Shown in pieces: positions 1 through 8,805 of a DNA stretch of 64,000 nt (the first letter of the stretch is position 1; each line of letters opens with the position of its first letter). Under the pieces are notes generated by a model. That model had not been told where the DNA came from. It worked only from the letters and a program-made list of their open reading frames with translations, and searched no databases. The stretch is from Aestuariivita sp. (GTDB lineage Bacteria; Pseudomonadota; Alphaproteobacteria; Rhodobacterales; Rhodobacteraceae). A program made the position numbers and the translations under genes. The stretch is from NCBI GenBank assembly GCA_018401465.1, contig JAGYKE010000004.1:558001-622000 (forward strand), written 5' to 3'.

Positions 1-135
1 AAGGCCATAGCCGACCAGTTCGTTGCCGCGCACGCCGTCGAATTCCACAAGGTCCTTGATCCGGATCCTCTCGGCCAAGGTGAGCGTCGGCAGAAGGAGA
101 AGAAGGGTGGCAAGAGCCGCGCGCAGGCCGGTCAT
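1..135 (-). CDS. flgI: Flagellar P-ring protein FlgI, N-terminal part only
   Basis: Only the first 45 codons are in the window; the gene continues past the left edge. The translation starts with a Sec signal peptide (basic N-region, leucine-rich core, cleavage likely after TLA) and then reads ERIRIKDLVEFDGVRGNELV, the conserved start of mature FlgI. FlgI forms the periplasmic P-ring around the flagellar rod. The ATG overlaps the flgL stop by 4 bp (ATGA), so it is translationally coupled to flgL in the same leftward operon. The identification rests on a short but characteristic stretch. Confidence 0.85.
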   Translation of the reverse strand, partial: MTGLRAALATLLLLLPTLTLAERIRIKDLVEFDGVRGNELVGYGL

Positions 136-1130
136 CGCAGGAACGCCGCAAGGCCAAGCCGCGCGGTCCGCGCCGTCGCGGTGTAGAAGGCGTCGAGGCG
201 GTTCTGGACGTCCTGCAGGGCCAGCGCCGTCTCGAACGGATCGGCGGCAAGCAGATCGGACCGCGCAGCCGTCAGCGCGGCGATCTCGGTCGCGGCGCGG
301 GTCTGCTGGCGGTCGATCCGCTCCTGCGCGACGCCAAGCGCCTCCTGCCGCGCGATGAGCGCGCTTTCGGCGCCAAGAAGATTTCCGGCCGCCCGGGCCT
401 GCAGGCGGGCGCGATCGTCAAGCGGGATCGCCGCGGCATCGGAGCCCGCCAGCGCGATCAGCACGGTGTCGCGCAGAAGCCCGACCAGCGCGGGATCGTC
501 GGCGCGCAGGTTCTGCGTGACCTCGACCCCGTCGCTCAGATCGAAGGGCGCGAGGGATCGGTCGGCACCGCGATAGGCTTCGGTGCGGAAGCCGGCAGGG
601 TCTGCGAACCAGTTTGCGATCCGGGTTTCCAGATCCGCAGCCGAAGTGGCCCCGGCTGCGACCGTCGCGGCCCTTTCCATCAGATCGGCCGCGGGGATGA
701 CAGGCGCCCCGGTGGTCGCCACGCCACCGAACAGCGCCCGCCCGCCCCGGCCCGCGTTGAGCGCGGAGACAAGATCGGCGAGCGTCTGGCGGGCCGCCTC
801 GGCGGTGCGCGGGACGGTCGAACCCGGCGCGGTCGATCCCAGCGCGGCGACCTGCCGCCCCAGATCGCCCGCGCGCCCGGTCATGCGGCCCAGCTGATCC
901 TGCGCCGCCGCGAAGAAGGACGCCGTTTCGCGCAAGGCAACACCCTGTCCGTCGAGCACCGTCAGCCGGTGCGTCAGCCCGGCCAGCGGGCCCGAGGAGG
1001 CACCCGGGATTTCGGCCCGTCGGCCTGCGCCCAGTTCCTGCGTGAGGCGTTGCATGTCGGTGCGCAAGGCGGCGCTCTGCCGGTTCGCGACAAGGGTGCG
1101 GGCCACATCGCCCAGAGAGACAAAGGTCAT
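132..1130 (-). CDS. flgL: Flagellar hook-filament junction protein FlgL (HAP3)
   Basis: A 332-aa flagellin-related protein lying directly between flgK and flgI. HAP3 joins the hook to the filament outside the cell, after FlgK. The N-terminal segment (VSLGDVARTLVANRQSAALR) and the C-terminal helix (residues about 290-330, with LALQDVQNRLDAFYTATART) are the paired coiled-coil ends typical of flagellin-fold proteins. The length is normal for alphaproteobacterial FlgL. It follows flgK by 3 bp. Family assignment leans on both the ends and the operon position, since FlgL is weakly conserved. Confidence 0.85.
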   Translation of the reverse strand: MTFVSLGDVARTLVANRQSAALRTDMQRLTQELGAGRRAEIPGASSGPLAGLTHRLTVLDGQGVALRETASFFAAAQDQLGRMTGRAGDLGRQVAALGSTAPGSTVPRTAEAARQTLADLVSALNAGRGGRALFGGVATTGAPVIPAADLMERAATVAAGATSAADLETRIANWFADPAGFRTEAYRGADRSLAPFDLSDGVEVTQNLRADDPALVGLLRDTVLIALAGSDAAAIPLDDRARLQARAAGNLLGAESALIARQEALGVAQERIDRQQTRAATEIAALTAARSDLLAADPFETALALQDVQNRLDAFYTATARTARLGLAAFLR

Positions 1131-1133
1131 GTG

Positions 1134-2561
1134 TCAGAGCCTCAGAAGGGTTTGCATCATGTCGTCCAGCGTCTGCAGCACCCGGGCATTGGCCGCATAG
1201 GCCCGCTCGATCAGCATCAGGTTCGACAATTCGGCATCGGTATCGACACCTGCCCGGCCGGTTTCCGCCGCAAGCGCGTGGTCACGCGCAGTCGTCGCGA
1301 AACTGGCCTTCTGATCGGCAAGATCGCGGCGCAGTCCGGCTGACGTGGCCAGTTCGCCGATCATGCCCCCCATCGACAGGGGCGTCCCTGCAAAGGACCC
1401 CGCCGGCGGGGCCCCGACCGTGGCCAGTGCCGCAGTCATCGCGCGGATCAGACCGGCATCGCCCGCAGGCCCGGGAGCGGCGGCATTCAGACCGTCGCGC
1501 AGCCGCCAGGACGCGCCATCGACGCGCGGGTCGATGCGTAACCGCTCCGACAGGCCCGGGGCGTCAGCGGGCCCCGCTGCAATGAAAAGACCCTGTTCCC
1601 CGGGGCCGAGCGTCGCATCGACGGACGGGCCCGCGAAACGGTCGATCAGGCTGCGCGCCAGTGCGTCCAGATCGGCCTGGGCGGAGACCGCCAGATCGTC
1701 GCGCACCGCCAGATGCGCGGACAGCGTCCCGCCGCGCAACGGGTTCGTCCCGGTGGAAAGGGGCAATGCGCTGCCGTTCAGGGTCAAGCCCGACAGTGCG
1801 CCGTGTTCCACACTCATCCCCGGCAACACGGCATTGGCGGGCGTGAACCCGATCCGCGCAGCAGCGCCGTCCAGGAGGATGGCACCGCCCTGAGTGTAAA
1901 GGGCGATGCCGCCATGATCACGGGCGATTTCGCGGACGGGGGCGATGACGTTGATCCGGTCGATCACCGCCTGCCGCTGGTCGGTCAGACCCGAGGCATC
2001 GGCACCGCTGACAGTCAGGGTGACGATCCTGGTCGTCAGGTCGCGCACCTGCTCCAGCAGGGTGTTCAACTGCCCGACCTCACCTGCGATCGCGCGGTCT
2101 GCCCCGCCGCGCAGGTCGCTCAGTGTCCGGCCCGCCCCGGCGACCGCACTTGCGAGTTCGCCCGCCGTCAGCGCCACCCGGTCGAGCCGGGCCTGCGACT
2201 CGGGCGCCGAGGCGGCGATGACCAGTGCCGCGTCGAACGCCACCAGCGCCGCGCCTGGCGACTCCGGCACCTCGGGGTCGGCAAGAAGCGCGCCCAGCCT
2301 TGCCGCGAAATCCGCTTCGACCCGGGCACCCTCCATCGCGGCGTCGGTCATGCGGCGCACCTGCGTCAGAGCGGGGTCGGCCTGCCGGACAATGCCCGTT
2401 ATCTGCACGCCGCCGGTATCGCCGGCCGAGGTCAGGGCGATCTCGCGCCGGGCATGACCGGGCGTCAGCGCGTTGGCGATGTTCGACGACACGATGTCCG
2501 AGGCCAGCCCCGCCGCCCGAAGGCCCGAGATGGCGGAATGGATCGCGGAAGCCATGGTCAT
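1134..2561 (-). CDS. flgK: Flagellar hook-associated protein FlgK (HAP1)
   Basis: A 475-aa protein that sits at the hook-filament junction. The N-terminus (SAIHSAISGLRAAGLASDIV, then SSNIANALTPGHARREIAL) carries the rod/hook family signature, and the C-terminus ends in LSNLMLIERAYAANARVLQT, the conserved FlgK/FlgE terminal helix. This is shorter than enteric FlgK (about 550 aa) but usual for Rhodobacterales. A second ATG two codons in is also possible as the start. It is followed by flgL and preceded by flgE, all leftward. Confidence 0.9.
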   Translation of the reverse strand: MTMASAIHSAISGLRAAGLASDIVSSNIANALTPGHARREIALTSAGDTGGVQITGIVRQADPALTQVRRMTDAAMEGARVEADFAARLGALLADPEVPESPGAALVAFDAALVIAASAPESQARLDRVALTAGELASAVAGAGRTLSDLRGGADRAIAGEVGQLNTLLEQVRDLTTRIVTLTVSGADASGLTDQRQAVIDRINVIAPVREIARDHGGIALYTQGGAILLDGAAARIGFTPANAVLPGMSVEHGALSGLTLNGSALPLSTGTNPLRGGTLSAHLAVRDDLAVSAQADLDALARSLIDRFAGPSVDATLGPGEQGLFIAAGPADAPGLSERLRIDPRVDGASWRLRDGLNAAAPGPAGDAGLIRAMTAALATVGAPPAGSFAGTPLSMGGMIGELATSAGLRRDLADQKASFATTARDHALAAETGRAGVDTDAELSNLMLIERAYAANARVLQTLDDMMQTLLRL

Positions 2562-2585
2562 GGGTCAGCCCCCCTTCGCGCGGGA

Positions 2586-3887
2586 TCAGCGTTTGATGTT
2601 GGTGGTTTCCTGCAGCATCTCGTCCACCGTCTGGATCACCTTGGCGTTCGAGGAATAGGCGCGCTGCGTCTGGATCATGCCGGTCAGTTCATTGGCGATG
2701 TCGGTCGTCGATTCCTCGAGCGCGAAGGGCGCGATCTCGCCCGTCGGGCCGCTGCCCGCATCCCACAGGAAATAGGTTCCGCTCGCGCTTGACGGGAGGT
2801 AGGTCTGGTTGTCGAGAACGCGCATCCCGTTCGGATTGGGCAGATCGACCAGCGGGATCTGGTAGACCCGGCGCGTCACGCCGGTGTCGAAATTGGCATA
2901 GACGAAGCCGTTCGCGTCGATGTCGATACGGGTCATGTTGCCCACGGCCGACCCGTCCTTGGTGATCGAGATCGGCGCGAAGGTGTCGGACAGTTGCGAC
3001 AGCCCCCCGCGCTGCCCCGGCAGCCCGATCGACAATTCGATCGGTCCGCCATCGACCGTCACGACGATGCTGCCGGTGGCGGGGTCATATTCTCCGCCCG
3101 ATTCGGTGGCGACCGCGGCAAGCGTGCCGCCGGTGGCGCGGTCGTCGTCGAAGGTCAGCCGGTATTCACCCACGACCGCCCCGCCCGAGGCGCTGTCGCG
3201 GATGACCATCATCCATTCGTTCGACACGCCGGCATCCGGAACTGTCGGCGTGAAGGTGATGTCGAGGCTTTCCGACGTGCCGAGATTGTCGTGATATTCG
3301 ACCGACAGAACCTGCGACTGCCCCGCTGCGCCCACTTCTGTCGCCGTCGCGGGGAGGTTCAGGCTCATCGCGACGCGGGTGGTGGGTTCGCCGGAAAGCT
3401 GGTTCACGCCCACGCGGATGGGTTCGAGCCCCGCAGGCGTGTCGCGCGAAAAGCCCGGGATGGACCCGTCGCCATTGGCGGGCCAGCCCATCAGGGCAAG
3501 GCCGCTTTGCGACACGAGATATCCGTTCTGATCGAGCCGGAAGGACCCTGTCGTCGTCAGCATCATCCGGGGATTGACCTCGCCCGCGACCACGTTCGAC
3601 ACCGAGGTGACCGGCAGCATCCCGCGACCGCGCACCGCCAGATCGGTGGCGTTGGTGGTGGACACGAGCGTGCCGCGTTCGTCGATGAGCCGCTGGTTCG
3701 TGCTGCGTACCCCGCCCGCGTCATATGTGCTGCGCGAGGACGAGATGACCATCGAATGAAAATCGGTAGTCACCCGCTTGTACCCGAAGGTCGATGAGTT
3801 CGCGATGTTGTCCGAAATCGCGGCGAGCCGGGAGGCATTCGCACGCAATCCGGTCACGCCCGCGTTGAGGGAAGAGGAAATCGACAT
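2586..3887 (-). CDS. flgE: Flagellar hook protein FlgE
   Basis: A 433-aa structural subunit of the hook. It begins MSISSSLNAGVTGLRANASR followed by LAAISDNIANSSTFGYKRV, the hallmark N-terminus of hook proteins. It ends with TDIANELTGMIQTQRAYSSN and a final VDEMLQETTNIKR. An upstream in-frame ATG at 3908 would add seven residues, but the ATG at 3887 has an AGAAAGG ribosome site about 7 nt upstream and matches family N-termini, so I chose it. First gene of the leftward flgE-K-L-I run visible here. Confidence 0.92.
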   Translation of the reverse strand: MSISSSLNAGVTGLRANASRLAAISDNIANSSTFGYKRVTTDFHSMVISSSRSTYDAGGVRSTNQRLIDERGTLVSTTNATDLAVRGRGMLPVTSVSNVVAGEVNPRMMLTTTGSFRLDQNGYLVSQSGLALMGWPANGDGSIPGFSRDTPAGLEPIRVGVNQLSGEPTTRVAMSLNLPATATEVGAAGQSQVLSVEYHDNLGTSESLDITFTPTVPDAGVSNEWMMVIRDSASGGAVVGEYRLTFDDDRATGGTLAAVATESGGEYDPATGSIVVTVDGGPIELSIGLPGQRGGLSQLSDTFAPISITKDGSAVGNMTRIDIDANGFVYANFDTGVTRRVYQIPLVDLPNPNGMRVLDNQTYLPSSASGTYFLWDAGSGPTGEIAPFALEESTTDIANELTGMIQTQRAYSSNAKVIQTVDEMLQETTNIKR

Positions 3888-3976
3888 CGACGCGCCTTTC
3901 TGCTGCATCCGCCATCTTGCGGACCCAAGACATAGACGCCCGGCCTTAACGGCAGGCTAACAGCGGATCGCCCCGT

Positions 3977-4825
3977 CTAGACTCCGCGCCGCAGAAGGAT
4001 GACCTCTACCCGTTCGTTGCGCAGCGCCATGGGATCGGGCGTGACCGGCTGCCTGTCGCCATGACCGACCAGCCGACGCACCCGTGCAGCATCAAGCCCG
4101 GCACCAATCATGAGCCCCCGCATCAGGTCGGCCCGCCCACCCGATTGCGCCCAGACCGGGTTCTGCGCCAGCACCACCGGGTAGGCCGGCATATGCGCGC
4201 CGATCGCCACCGGGTTGACGGTGATGCCCGTCACTTCGGCGATCATGCGGGCAAGTTCCGTCAGAAGGGGCGTGGGCCGGTCGCTGCCCGCTTCGAACAA
4301 GGGGGCACCCGGCAGCGAAAAGATCTCGATCACCAATCCTTCGTCGGTCAGCCGGGTCACCACGTGGCGCAGCAGATCCTCGGAGACCATGCTTTCGCCG
4401 CTGAAGGCGCGCAACGCCTCTTCCACCTTGTCGAAGGCCGCCCGGTCTTCGGGCGCGATGTTCGATCCCGACCCGGTGTCGCCGTCGGTTCCCCGCGGGC
4501 GACGCGTCTGTCCGGGCTCGGGCGCGCTTGCCCCGGTGCCGTTCTGGACCAGCGTCATGTCGGTGAAGACGCTGTCTCCGTTGAAGACGCCGTCGCCCCC
4601 GCCCGACACGCGGACGATCGAGGCCGTCGGCGAAAAGTAATCCGCCAGGCCCTTGCGCTGTTTCTCGGTCGTTGCGTTCAACAGCCACATCAGCATGAAG
4701 AAGGCCATCATTGCCGTCACAAAATCCGCATAGGCAACCTTCCAGGCGCCACCATGATGCTGCTGGCCACCCACGATCTTCTTCCGCTTGATAATGACTG
4801 GCGCCGCATTCGGCTGCGTTGCCAT
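3977..4825 (-). CDS. motB: Flagellar motor stator protein MotB
   Basis: A 282-aa inner-membrane stator component that anchors to peptidoglycan and conducts ions with MotA. A basic N-terminus (IIKRKK) precedes the one membrane segment, residues about 31-48 (AYADFVTAMMAFFMLMWLL), with the proton-carrying Asp at residue 34. The C-terminal half is an OmpA/MotB peptidoglycan-binding domain ending GHGDRQPVTPDPMALRNERV. GTG codons lie just upstream; the ATG at 4825 was chosen for the usual MATQ start. No motA is adjacent. It reads leftward and is divergent from the ABC1 kinase gene. Confidence 0.92.
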   Translation of the reverse strand: MATQPNAAPVIIKRKKIVGGQQHHGGAWKVAYADFVTAMMAFFMLMWLLNATTEKQRKGLADYFSPTASIVRVSGGGDGVFNGDSVFTDMTLVQNGTGASAPEPGQTRRPRGTDGDTGSGSNIAPEDRAAFDKVEEALRAFSGESMVSEDLLRHVVTRLTDEGLVIEIFSLPGAPLFEAGSDRPTPLLTELARMIAEVTGITVNPVAIGAHMPAYPVVLAQNPVWAQSGGRADLMRGLMIGAGLDAARVRRLVGHGDRQPVTPDPMALRNERVEVILLRRGV

Positions 4826-4983
4826 CACCACCACCTGTACTCACCCGCGATCCCTTTAGCAGGGGGCGCGTTAAGGGGGGCTTAACGGATCAAATTGCCG
4901 CTATTGCGCGCGGTCGGAATGCCCGCGGCCTGACATCCGGTGAAACCGGATTATCTGTGCCCGGTTACAGGAAAGGACAGCCC

Positions 4984-6306
4984 ATGACCGGACTGCCGGA
5001 ACGCAGCCGCGCCAGCGCCATCCCCGCCAGCCGTATCGGCCGCGCGGCGGGTCTGGGGGGTGTGGCGACAGGCATCATCGGCAGCGTCGCCGCCTCGGGC
5101 CTGCGCGAGGTCATGTCCGGCCGCCGCCCCGACTGGCGCGACCTTGTCCTCACACCGTCGAACGTCACGCGGCTGGCCGACGAACTGGCGCGGATGCGCG
5201 GCGCGGCGATGAAGGTGGGACAGCTCATCTCGATGGACGCGGGCGAGATGCTGCCGCCCGAGCTGGCTGCGATCATGGCGCGGCTGCGCGCCGATGCCGA
5301 CCACCTGCCGCCGCGCCAGCTGCGGCAGGTCCTGACGCGCGCCTGGGGCACGGACTGGCACTTGCGCTTTTCCCGCTTCGACGTGCGCCCCGTGGCGGCG
5401 GCGTCGATCGGGCAGGTCCACCGGGCGCTGACCCGCGATGGCCGCGATCTGGCGATCAAGGTGCAGTATCCCGGCGTCGCCGACAGCATCGACAGCGACG
5501 TGACGAATGTGGGGGCGCTGATCCGGATGTCGGGCCTGCTGCCGCAGGGCTTCGACCTGGCCCCCCTGCTGGACGAGGCGCGGTCGCAACTGCGGGACGA
5601 GGCCGATTATGCGCGCGAACGCGGCCAGCTTGCCGCCTTCCACGATCTTCTGCGGGACGACCCCCGATTCGTCCTGCCCGAACCGCAGGAGGATCTGAGC
5701 ACGCAGTCGGTGCTGGCGATGACCTTTCTCGACAGCGAGGCGATCGAAACACTCGAACACGCACCGCAGGACCGTCGCGACAATGTGGTCGCCGACATGT
5801 TCGACCTGATGTTCGCCGAGATGTTCCGCTTCGGGCTGATGCAGTCGGACCCGAACTTCGCCAATTATCGCCACGATCCGGCGACAGGGCGGATCGTGCT
5901 TCTCGATTTCGGGGCCGCCCGGCCGGTGCCTGCCGAGATGGCGCAAGGATATCGCGCGCTCTTCCGCGCCGGGGTCGCGGGCGACCGTGCGGCGCTGCAT
6001 GACGCGGCGCTTGCGCTGGGCTTCTTCGGCCCGACGAATGCCCAACGCCACGCGTCCATGGTGACCGACATGCTGGCGGTGGTCTTCGCGCCGCTTGCCG
6101 AAGGGCGCCACTTCGACTTCGCCGACCCGACACTGGCGCGCCGGATGCGCGAACAAGGCATGGAAATGGCGGCCGAGCGCGACTTCGTCCATATTCCCCC
6201 GGTCGAGACGCTGTATGTGCAGCGCAAATTCGGGGGCCTGTTCCTCCTTGCCCAGCGCATGCGCGCGCGGGTGGACATCGGCGCGCTGTTGCAGGGATAT
6301 CTGTAA
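4984..6306 (+). CDS. ABC1/UbiB-family atypical kinase
   Basis: A 440-aa member of the ABC1/ADCK/UbiB family of atypical protein-kinase-fold ATPases, linked in other organisms to ubiquinone biosynthesis or lipid metabolism. It shows the KxGQ motif (MKVGQ, residues 76-80), the alanine-rich loop AAASIGQVHRA (138-148), the ATP-site lysine in LAIKVQYPGV (Lys159) and the metal-binding VLLDFGAARP. The ATG at 4984 follows GGAAAGGACAG, whereas upstream in-frame starts lack a ribosome site. It is the last chromosomal gene before the tRNA-Thr island. Whether it acts in ubiquinone synthesis is not shown by the context. Confidence 0.85.
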   Translation: MTGLPERSRASAIPASRIGRAAGLGGVATGIIGSVAASGLREVMSGRRPDWRDLVLTPSNVTRLADELARMRGAAMKVGQLISMDAGEMLPPELAAIMARLRADADHLPPRQLRQVLTRAWGTDWHLRFSRFDVRPVAAASIGQVHRALTRDGRDLAIKVQYPGVADSIDSDVTNVGALIRMSGLLPQGFDLAPLLDEARSQLRDEADYARERGQLAAFHDLLRDDPRFVLPEPQEDLSTQSVLAMTFLDSEAIETLEHAPQDRRDNVVADMFDLMFAEMFRFGLMQSDPNFANYRHDPATGRIVLLDFGAARPVPAEMAQGYRALFRAGVAGDRAALHDAALALGFFGPTNAQRHASMVTDMLAVVFAPLAEGRHFDFADPTLARRMREQGMEMAAERDFVHIPPVETLYVQRKFGGLFLLAQRMRARVDIGALLQGYL

Positions 6307-6314
6307 GGGAGAAG

Positions 6315-6328
6315 TGGTGCCGCTGAAG
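6315..6328 (+). repeat. Candidate attL: 14-bp copy of the tRNA-Thr 3' end
   Basis: TGGTGCCGCTGAAG here is identical to 10392-10405, which is the CCA end and acceptor/T-stem 3' side of the tRNA-Thr gene. The copy has the same orientation as the tRNA and lies on the 3' side of it, exactly where site-specific integration into a tRNA 3' end leaves its second attachment site. No other part of the tRNA is duplicated. Identity stops sharply after 14 bp. Confidence 0.65.
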
Positions 6329-6440
6329 CGCACCAACTCACTGTTTTATCACGTTTTTGCCTGTCTTTATCTGACCTTTATCCCCCTCAAAACATGGCGC
6401 AACCTGTCTGGTGATGTCTTGTCCTGTCCGGGTGTATCCA
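6329..6440. other. AT-rich island left end, no gene recognised
   Basis: About 110 bp between the candidate attL and the first IS copy. Base composition is clearly poorer in GC than the flanking core genes. No open frame with a ribosome site or family resemblance was seen. It may be a remnant of the element that integrated here, but nothing in it can be identified as an integrase. Confidence 0.4.
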
Positions 6441-6443
6441 CTA

Positions 6444-7220
6444 GACTCGAGACTCATTGATCGTCAAAGCCAGAACAGGACGGTAGCGGCCAGGGCGGCG
6501 GCGGATAGGAAGGTCTTCGCGCACCTGTCATAGCGTGTGGCGAAGCGGCGCCAGTCCTTCAGCCTGCCGAACATGATCTCGATGCGGTTGCGGCGTTTGT
6601 AGCGGCGTTTGTCGTAGCGGACGGCCTTGCGGCGAGACTTCCGGCCTGGGATGCAGGGCTTTATCCCCTTGTCTTTCAAAGCTTCCCTGAACCAGTCGGC
6701 ATCGTAGCCCCGGTCGGCAATCAGCCATTCGGCAGCGGGCAGGCTGCCCAACAGGGCGGCGGCACCGGTGTAGTCACTGACCTGGCCCGCCGTCATGAAG
6801 AACCGCAACGGGCGGCCCTTTTTCGCCCGCAGGCTCGAGGCCGTGCGGTGCGCCTTCAAATACGTCGCGTCTATCATGACGACCTTCTCCTAGCCGCCGT
6901 CGGAGGCCAGCCCCTCCATCATCCGGGCGAAGACCCCCATATCGCCCCACCGGTCCATCGGTTGTAGAGGGTCTTTGGGGGGCCATACTCACGGGGCGCA
7001 TCACACCATCGCAACCCATTGCGATTGATGAAGATTATCCCGCTCAGAACGCGCCGGCCATCGACCCGCGGCTTGCCATGGCTCTTCGGGAAGAACGGCT
7101 TTTACCGCTCTATCTGTTCGTCTGTCAGCCAGAAAAGGTTGCTCATCTTCACCCCCGTCAGTTCAGGGGCTTGAATCACGCAGGCCGGGCGGCTTCAACC
7201 AGATGAATGGGTCCTGACCC
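6444..7220 (-). mobile_element. Defective IS5-family (IS427-type) element, copy 1
   Basis: A 777-bp element read on the minus strand, flanked by a TA duplication inside CTAG (6442-6443 and 7221-7222), the target preference of the IS427 group. Its ends are imperfect inverted repeats (about 14 of 19 matches between GGGTCAGGACCC- and GACTCGAGACTC-type ends). Compared with copy 2 (9697-10325) it lacks 86 bp between two AAGGG repeats (junction 6816-6820), but keeps 234 bp that copy 2 has lost. 777 - 234 + 86 equals the 629 bp of copy 2, so the two copies are otherwise collinear. Confidence 0.85.
6464..7146 (-). pseudogene. IS5-family transposase remnant (copy 1)
   Basis: Reading leftward from the ATG at 7146, the frame gives MSNLFWLTDEQIER and then a TAA stop, followed by recognisable IS5 sequence (FFPKSHGKPRVDGRRVLSG), a frameshift near RW in the YNRW region, a TAG stop before MIDATYLKAHRTASS, and an internal deletion that joins SLRAKK to GRPLRFFMTAG. 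The downstream open segment (6464-6877, 137 aa) keeps the DDE-domain motifs WLIADRGYDADWFRE and RIEIMFGRLKDWRR. It cannot make a complete transposase. The same TAA, frameshift and TAG are present in copy 2. Confidence 0.85.
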
Positions 7221-7247
7221 TAGTCGGCGTCACAGCAACCGAGAAGG

Positions 7248-7276
7248 TTGAAGTGGAGAGCATGAGGACTTATACC
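7248..7276 (+). promoter_or_regulatory. Candidate sigma-70-type promoter for the subtilase gene
   Basis: TTGAAG (7248-7253), a 17-nt spacer, and TATACC (7271-7276). Both hexamers match the consensus at 4 of 6 positions with ideal spacing. It lies just outside the right end of IS copy 1 and about 30 bp upstream of the ribosome site AGGAGG for the gene at 7309. Inference only. Confidence 0.45.
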
Positions 7277-7308
7277 TATCCCCATAACAAAATGTAGGAG
7301 GACAGTAC

Positions 7309-8199
7309 ATGAAGCGTACCAAAACAGCCATGTTGGCCATTGCCGCCGTGACCATGTTCGCGTCTGCGACCATTGCCGCTGCTCAGGAAGTGCGTTCTTG
7401 GATGAACTCCGAAATCGGAGCGGCTTGGAGCCAGGGCTTCAGGGGACAAGGTACCTCCATCACTGTCATCGACGATTTCACCGGCAGATTCGGCAGCTAC
7501 GGTGATCTGCGGGGCCAAACAGAGTTGCGTCGCCATGGGGAGTGGACCGCACTTCAAGCCGGCATGATTGCGCCGTCCGCAAGAGTTTACGCCCATGACT
7601 GGAGCAACTCGCGCGCCGTCAGGCTCCAGCGCCGTGGCCTCAATACTCTGAACCTCTCCTATGGTATGATGGCTGCTGATGGCTTCGCGAGCGTCCGCTG
7701 GGGCCAGCGTGAGGCTTCGATCATCGGATATGCTCGCGATGGCAGGGCCGTCGTTGTGAAAGCGGCGGGGAACGATGGGGTTGCTGTGGGGTCTGCTAAC
7801 TCGGCCGGCCAAGTCGACTACTTGAACCGTGACCTTATTGGTCGGCAGTCCGCGATTTTCGTGGGGGCGTTGAATTCGCATGGCACTGCGACGGAAAAGG
7901 CTTCGATGGCCTGGTATTCCAACACGGCTGGCAGCAATCCCCTCGTGCAGAATCAGTTCCTTGTTGTCGGCGTTACCGGTGACATAACGGGTCTCTATGG
8001 CACTTCGTTCGCTGCACCCGTTGTGTCGGGTTATGCAGCCGTTCTTGGCAGCAAGTTCACCAGGGCGACGCCGACACAGATCACCAACCAGCTCCTGAAC
8101 ACGGCCCGGCAAGATACGGTCGCCGGATACTCGGCTGCGATCCATGGACGTGGCGAAGCCAGCATTGCACGGGCATTGGCCCCGACTGCAATCCGATAA
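7309..8199 (+). CDS. Secreted subtilisin-like serine peptidase (S8 family)
   Basis: A 296-aa protein with a Sec signal peptide (residues 1-26, cleavage near AAAQ). The catalytic residues of the subtilase family are all in order: Asp55 in ITVIDDF, His76 in RRHGEWTALQAG, oxyanion Asn155 in KAAGNDG, and Ser233 in GTSFAAPVVSG. The DTG and HGTHVAG motifs are altered (DDF, HGEW), so it is a divergent member, but no catalytic residue is missing. There is no visible prodomain or C-terminal anchor. The ribosome site AGGAGG lies just upstream. It is island cargo between two IS copies and ends directly against the convergent gene at 8200. Substrate unknown. Confidence 0.85.
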   Translation: MKRTKTAMLAIAAVTMFASATIAAAQEVRSWMNSEIGAAWSQGFRGQGTSITVIDDFTGRFGSYGDLRGQTELRRHGEWTALQAGMIAPSARVYAHDWSNSRAVRLQRRGLNTLNLSYGMMAADGFASVRWGQREASIIGYARDGRAVVVKAAGNDGVAVGSANSAGQVDYLNRDLIGRQSAIFVGALNSHGTATEKASMAWYSNTAGSNPLVQNQFLVVGVTGDITGLYGTSFAAPVVSGYAAVLGSKFTRATPTQITNQLLNTARQDTVAGYSAAIHGRGEASIARALAPTAIR

Positions 8200-8778
8200 T
8201 CAAAACAAGAATGTGAAACTGATGCTACCCCTGGCATCAGTTTCGCCTCTTAGATTTACCAAATAATCCAGTGTTTCCTCCGGCGGGATGATTTCTGCAG
8301 CCAACCTGCAGTTCACCGTTTGAATACCTCCCAAGGCCCCGTAATCTGCCGTGCACGGCTTCTCTGTCATCTTTCCGAACAATGGGTACGTCACCTTCGC
8401 TGAAAACACGGCGTTTTCGAATGGGATATACTGATAAACGAAGCCGAGCTGCAACGCGGGCTCAATGCGATACTTTTCTCCCTTCTCGCCTGTGCTTACA
8501 CCCCAGATGATCCCAAAATCAGGGCGAAGCTGCTTCAAAAACAGAATCGTCATGTCCGGCACCTGTGGCGTATACCAGTCCCTGAAGTCGATAAGCTCAC
8601 CGCCCGATAGCTCGTATCCACCTTGCCTTAAGTCTCTTGCAACGTTTGAGCGAGTCGAGCCCGCGTATACATCCAAAAGAAACGTGTCCGCCCAAAAGTC
8701 CTGTGCACGTGCGTGATTGGTTCCGGCCGCAAGGAAGAACCAAGCCATGGATATTCTAAGTGTCCACTCGTGCAGCAT
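8200..8778 (-). CDS. Predicted outer-membrane protein, function unknown
   Basis: A 192-aa protein; I do not recognise the family. The N-terminus (MLHEWTLRISMAWFFLAAG, then TNHARA) looks like a signal peptide. The body has alternating aromatic/hydrophobic strands (for example LQLGFVYQYIPF and AVFSAKVTYPLF), and the last residues are SFTFLF, with the terminal Phe typical of outer-membrane barrels. Two cysteines flank CTADYGALGGIQTVNC. The ATG at 8778 has AGGACA upstream; an in-frame GTG at 8805 and an ATG at 8748 are alternatives. Its stop codon abuts that of the subtilase with no gap, and its 5' end abuts an IS3 remnant. A barrel fold is inferred from sequence character, not homology. Confidence 0.6.
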   Translation of the reverse strand: MLHEWTLRISMAWFFLAAGTNHARAQDFWADTFLLDVYAGSTRSNVARDLRQGGYELSGGELIDFRDWYTPQVPDMTILFLKQLRPDFGIIWGVSTGEKGEKYRIEPALQLGFVYQYIPFENAVFSAKVTYPLFGKMTEKPCTADYGALGGIQTVNCRLAAEIIPPEETLDYLVNLRGETDARGSISFTFLF

Positions 8779-8805
8779 TGGTCTTGTCCTTGCTTCACCA
8801 GACAC

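Noticed and set aside
4819-4983. An N-terminal extension of the ABC1 kinase from an upstream start
   Set aside because: It would overlap the motB start, has no ribosome site, and the ATG at 4984 has a clear one.
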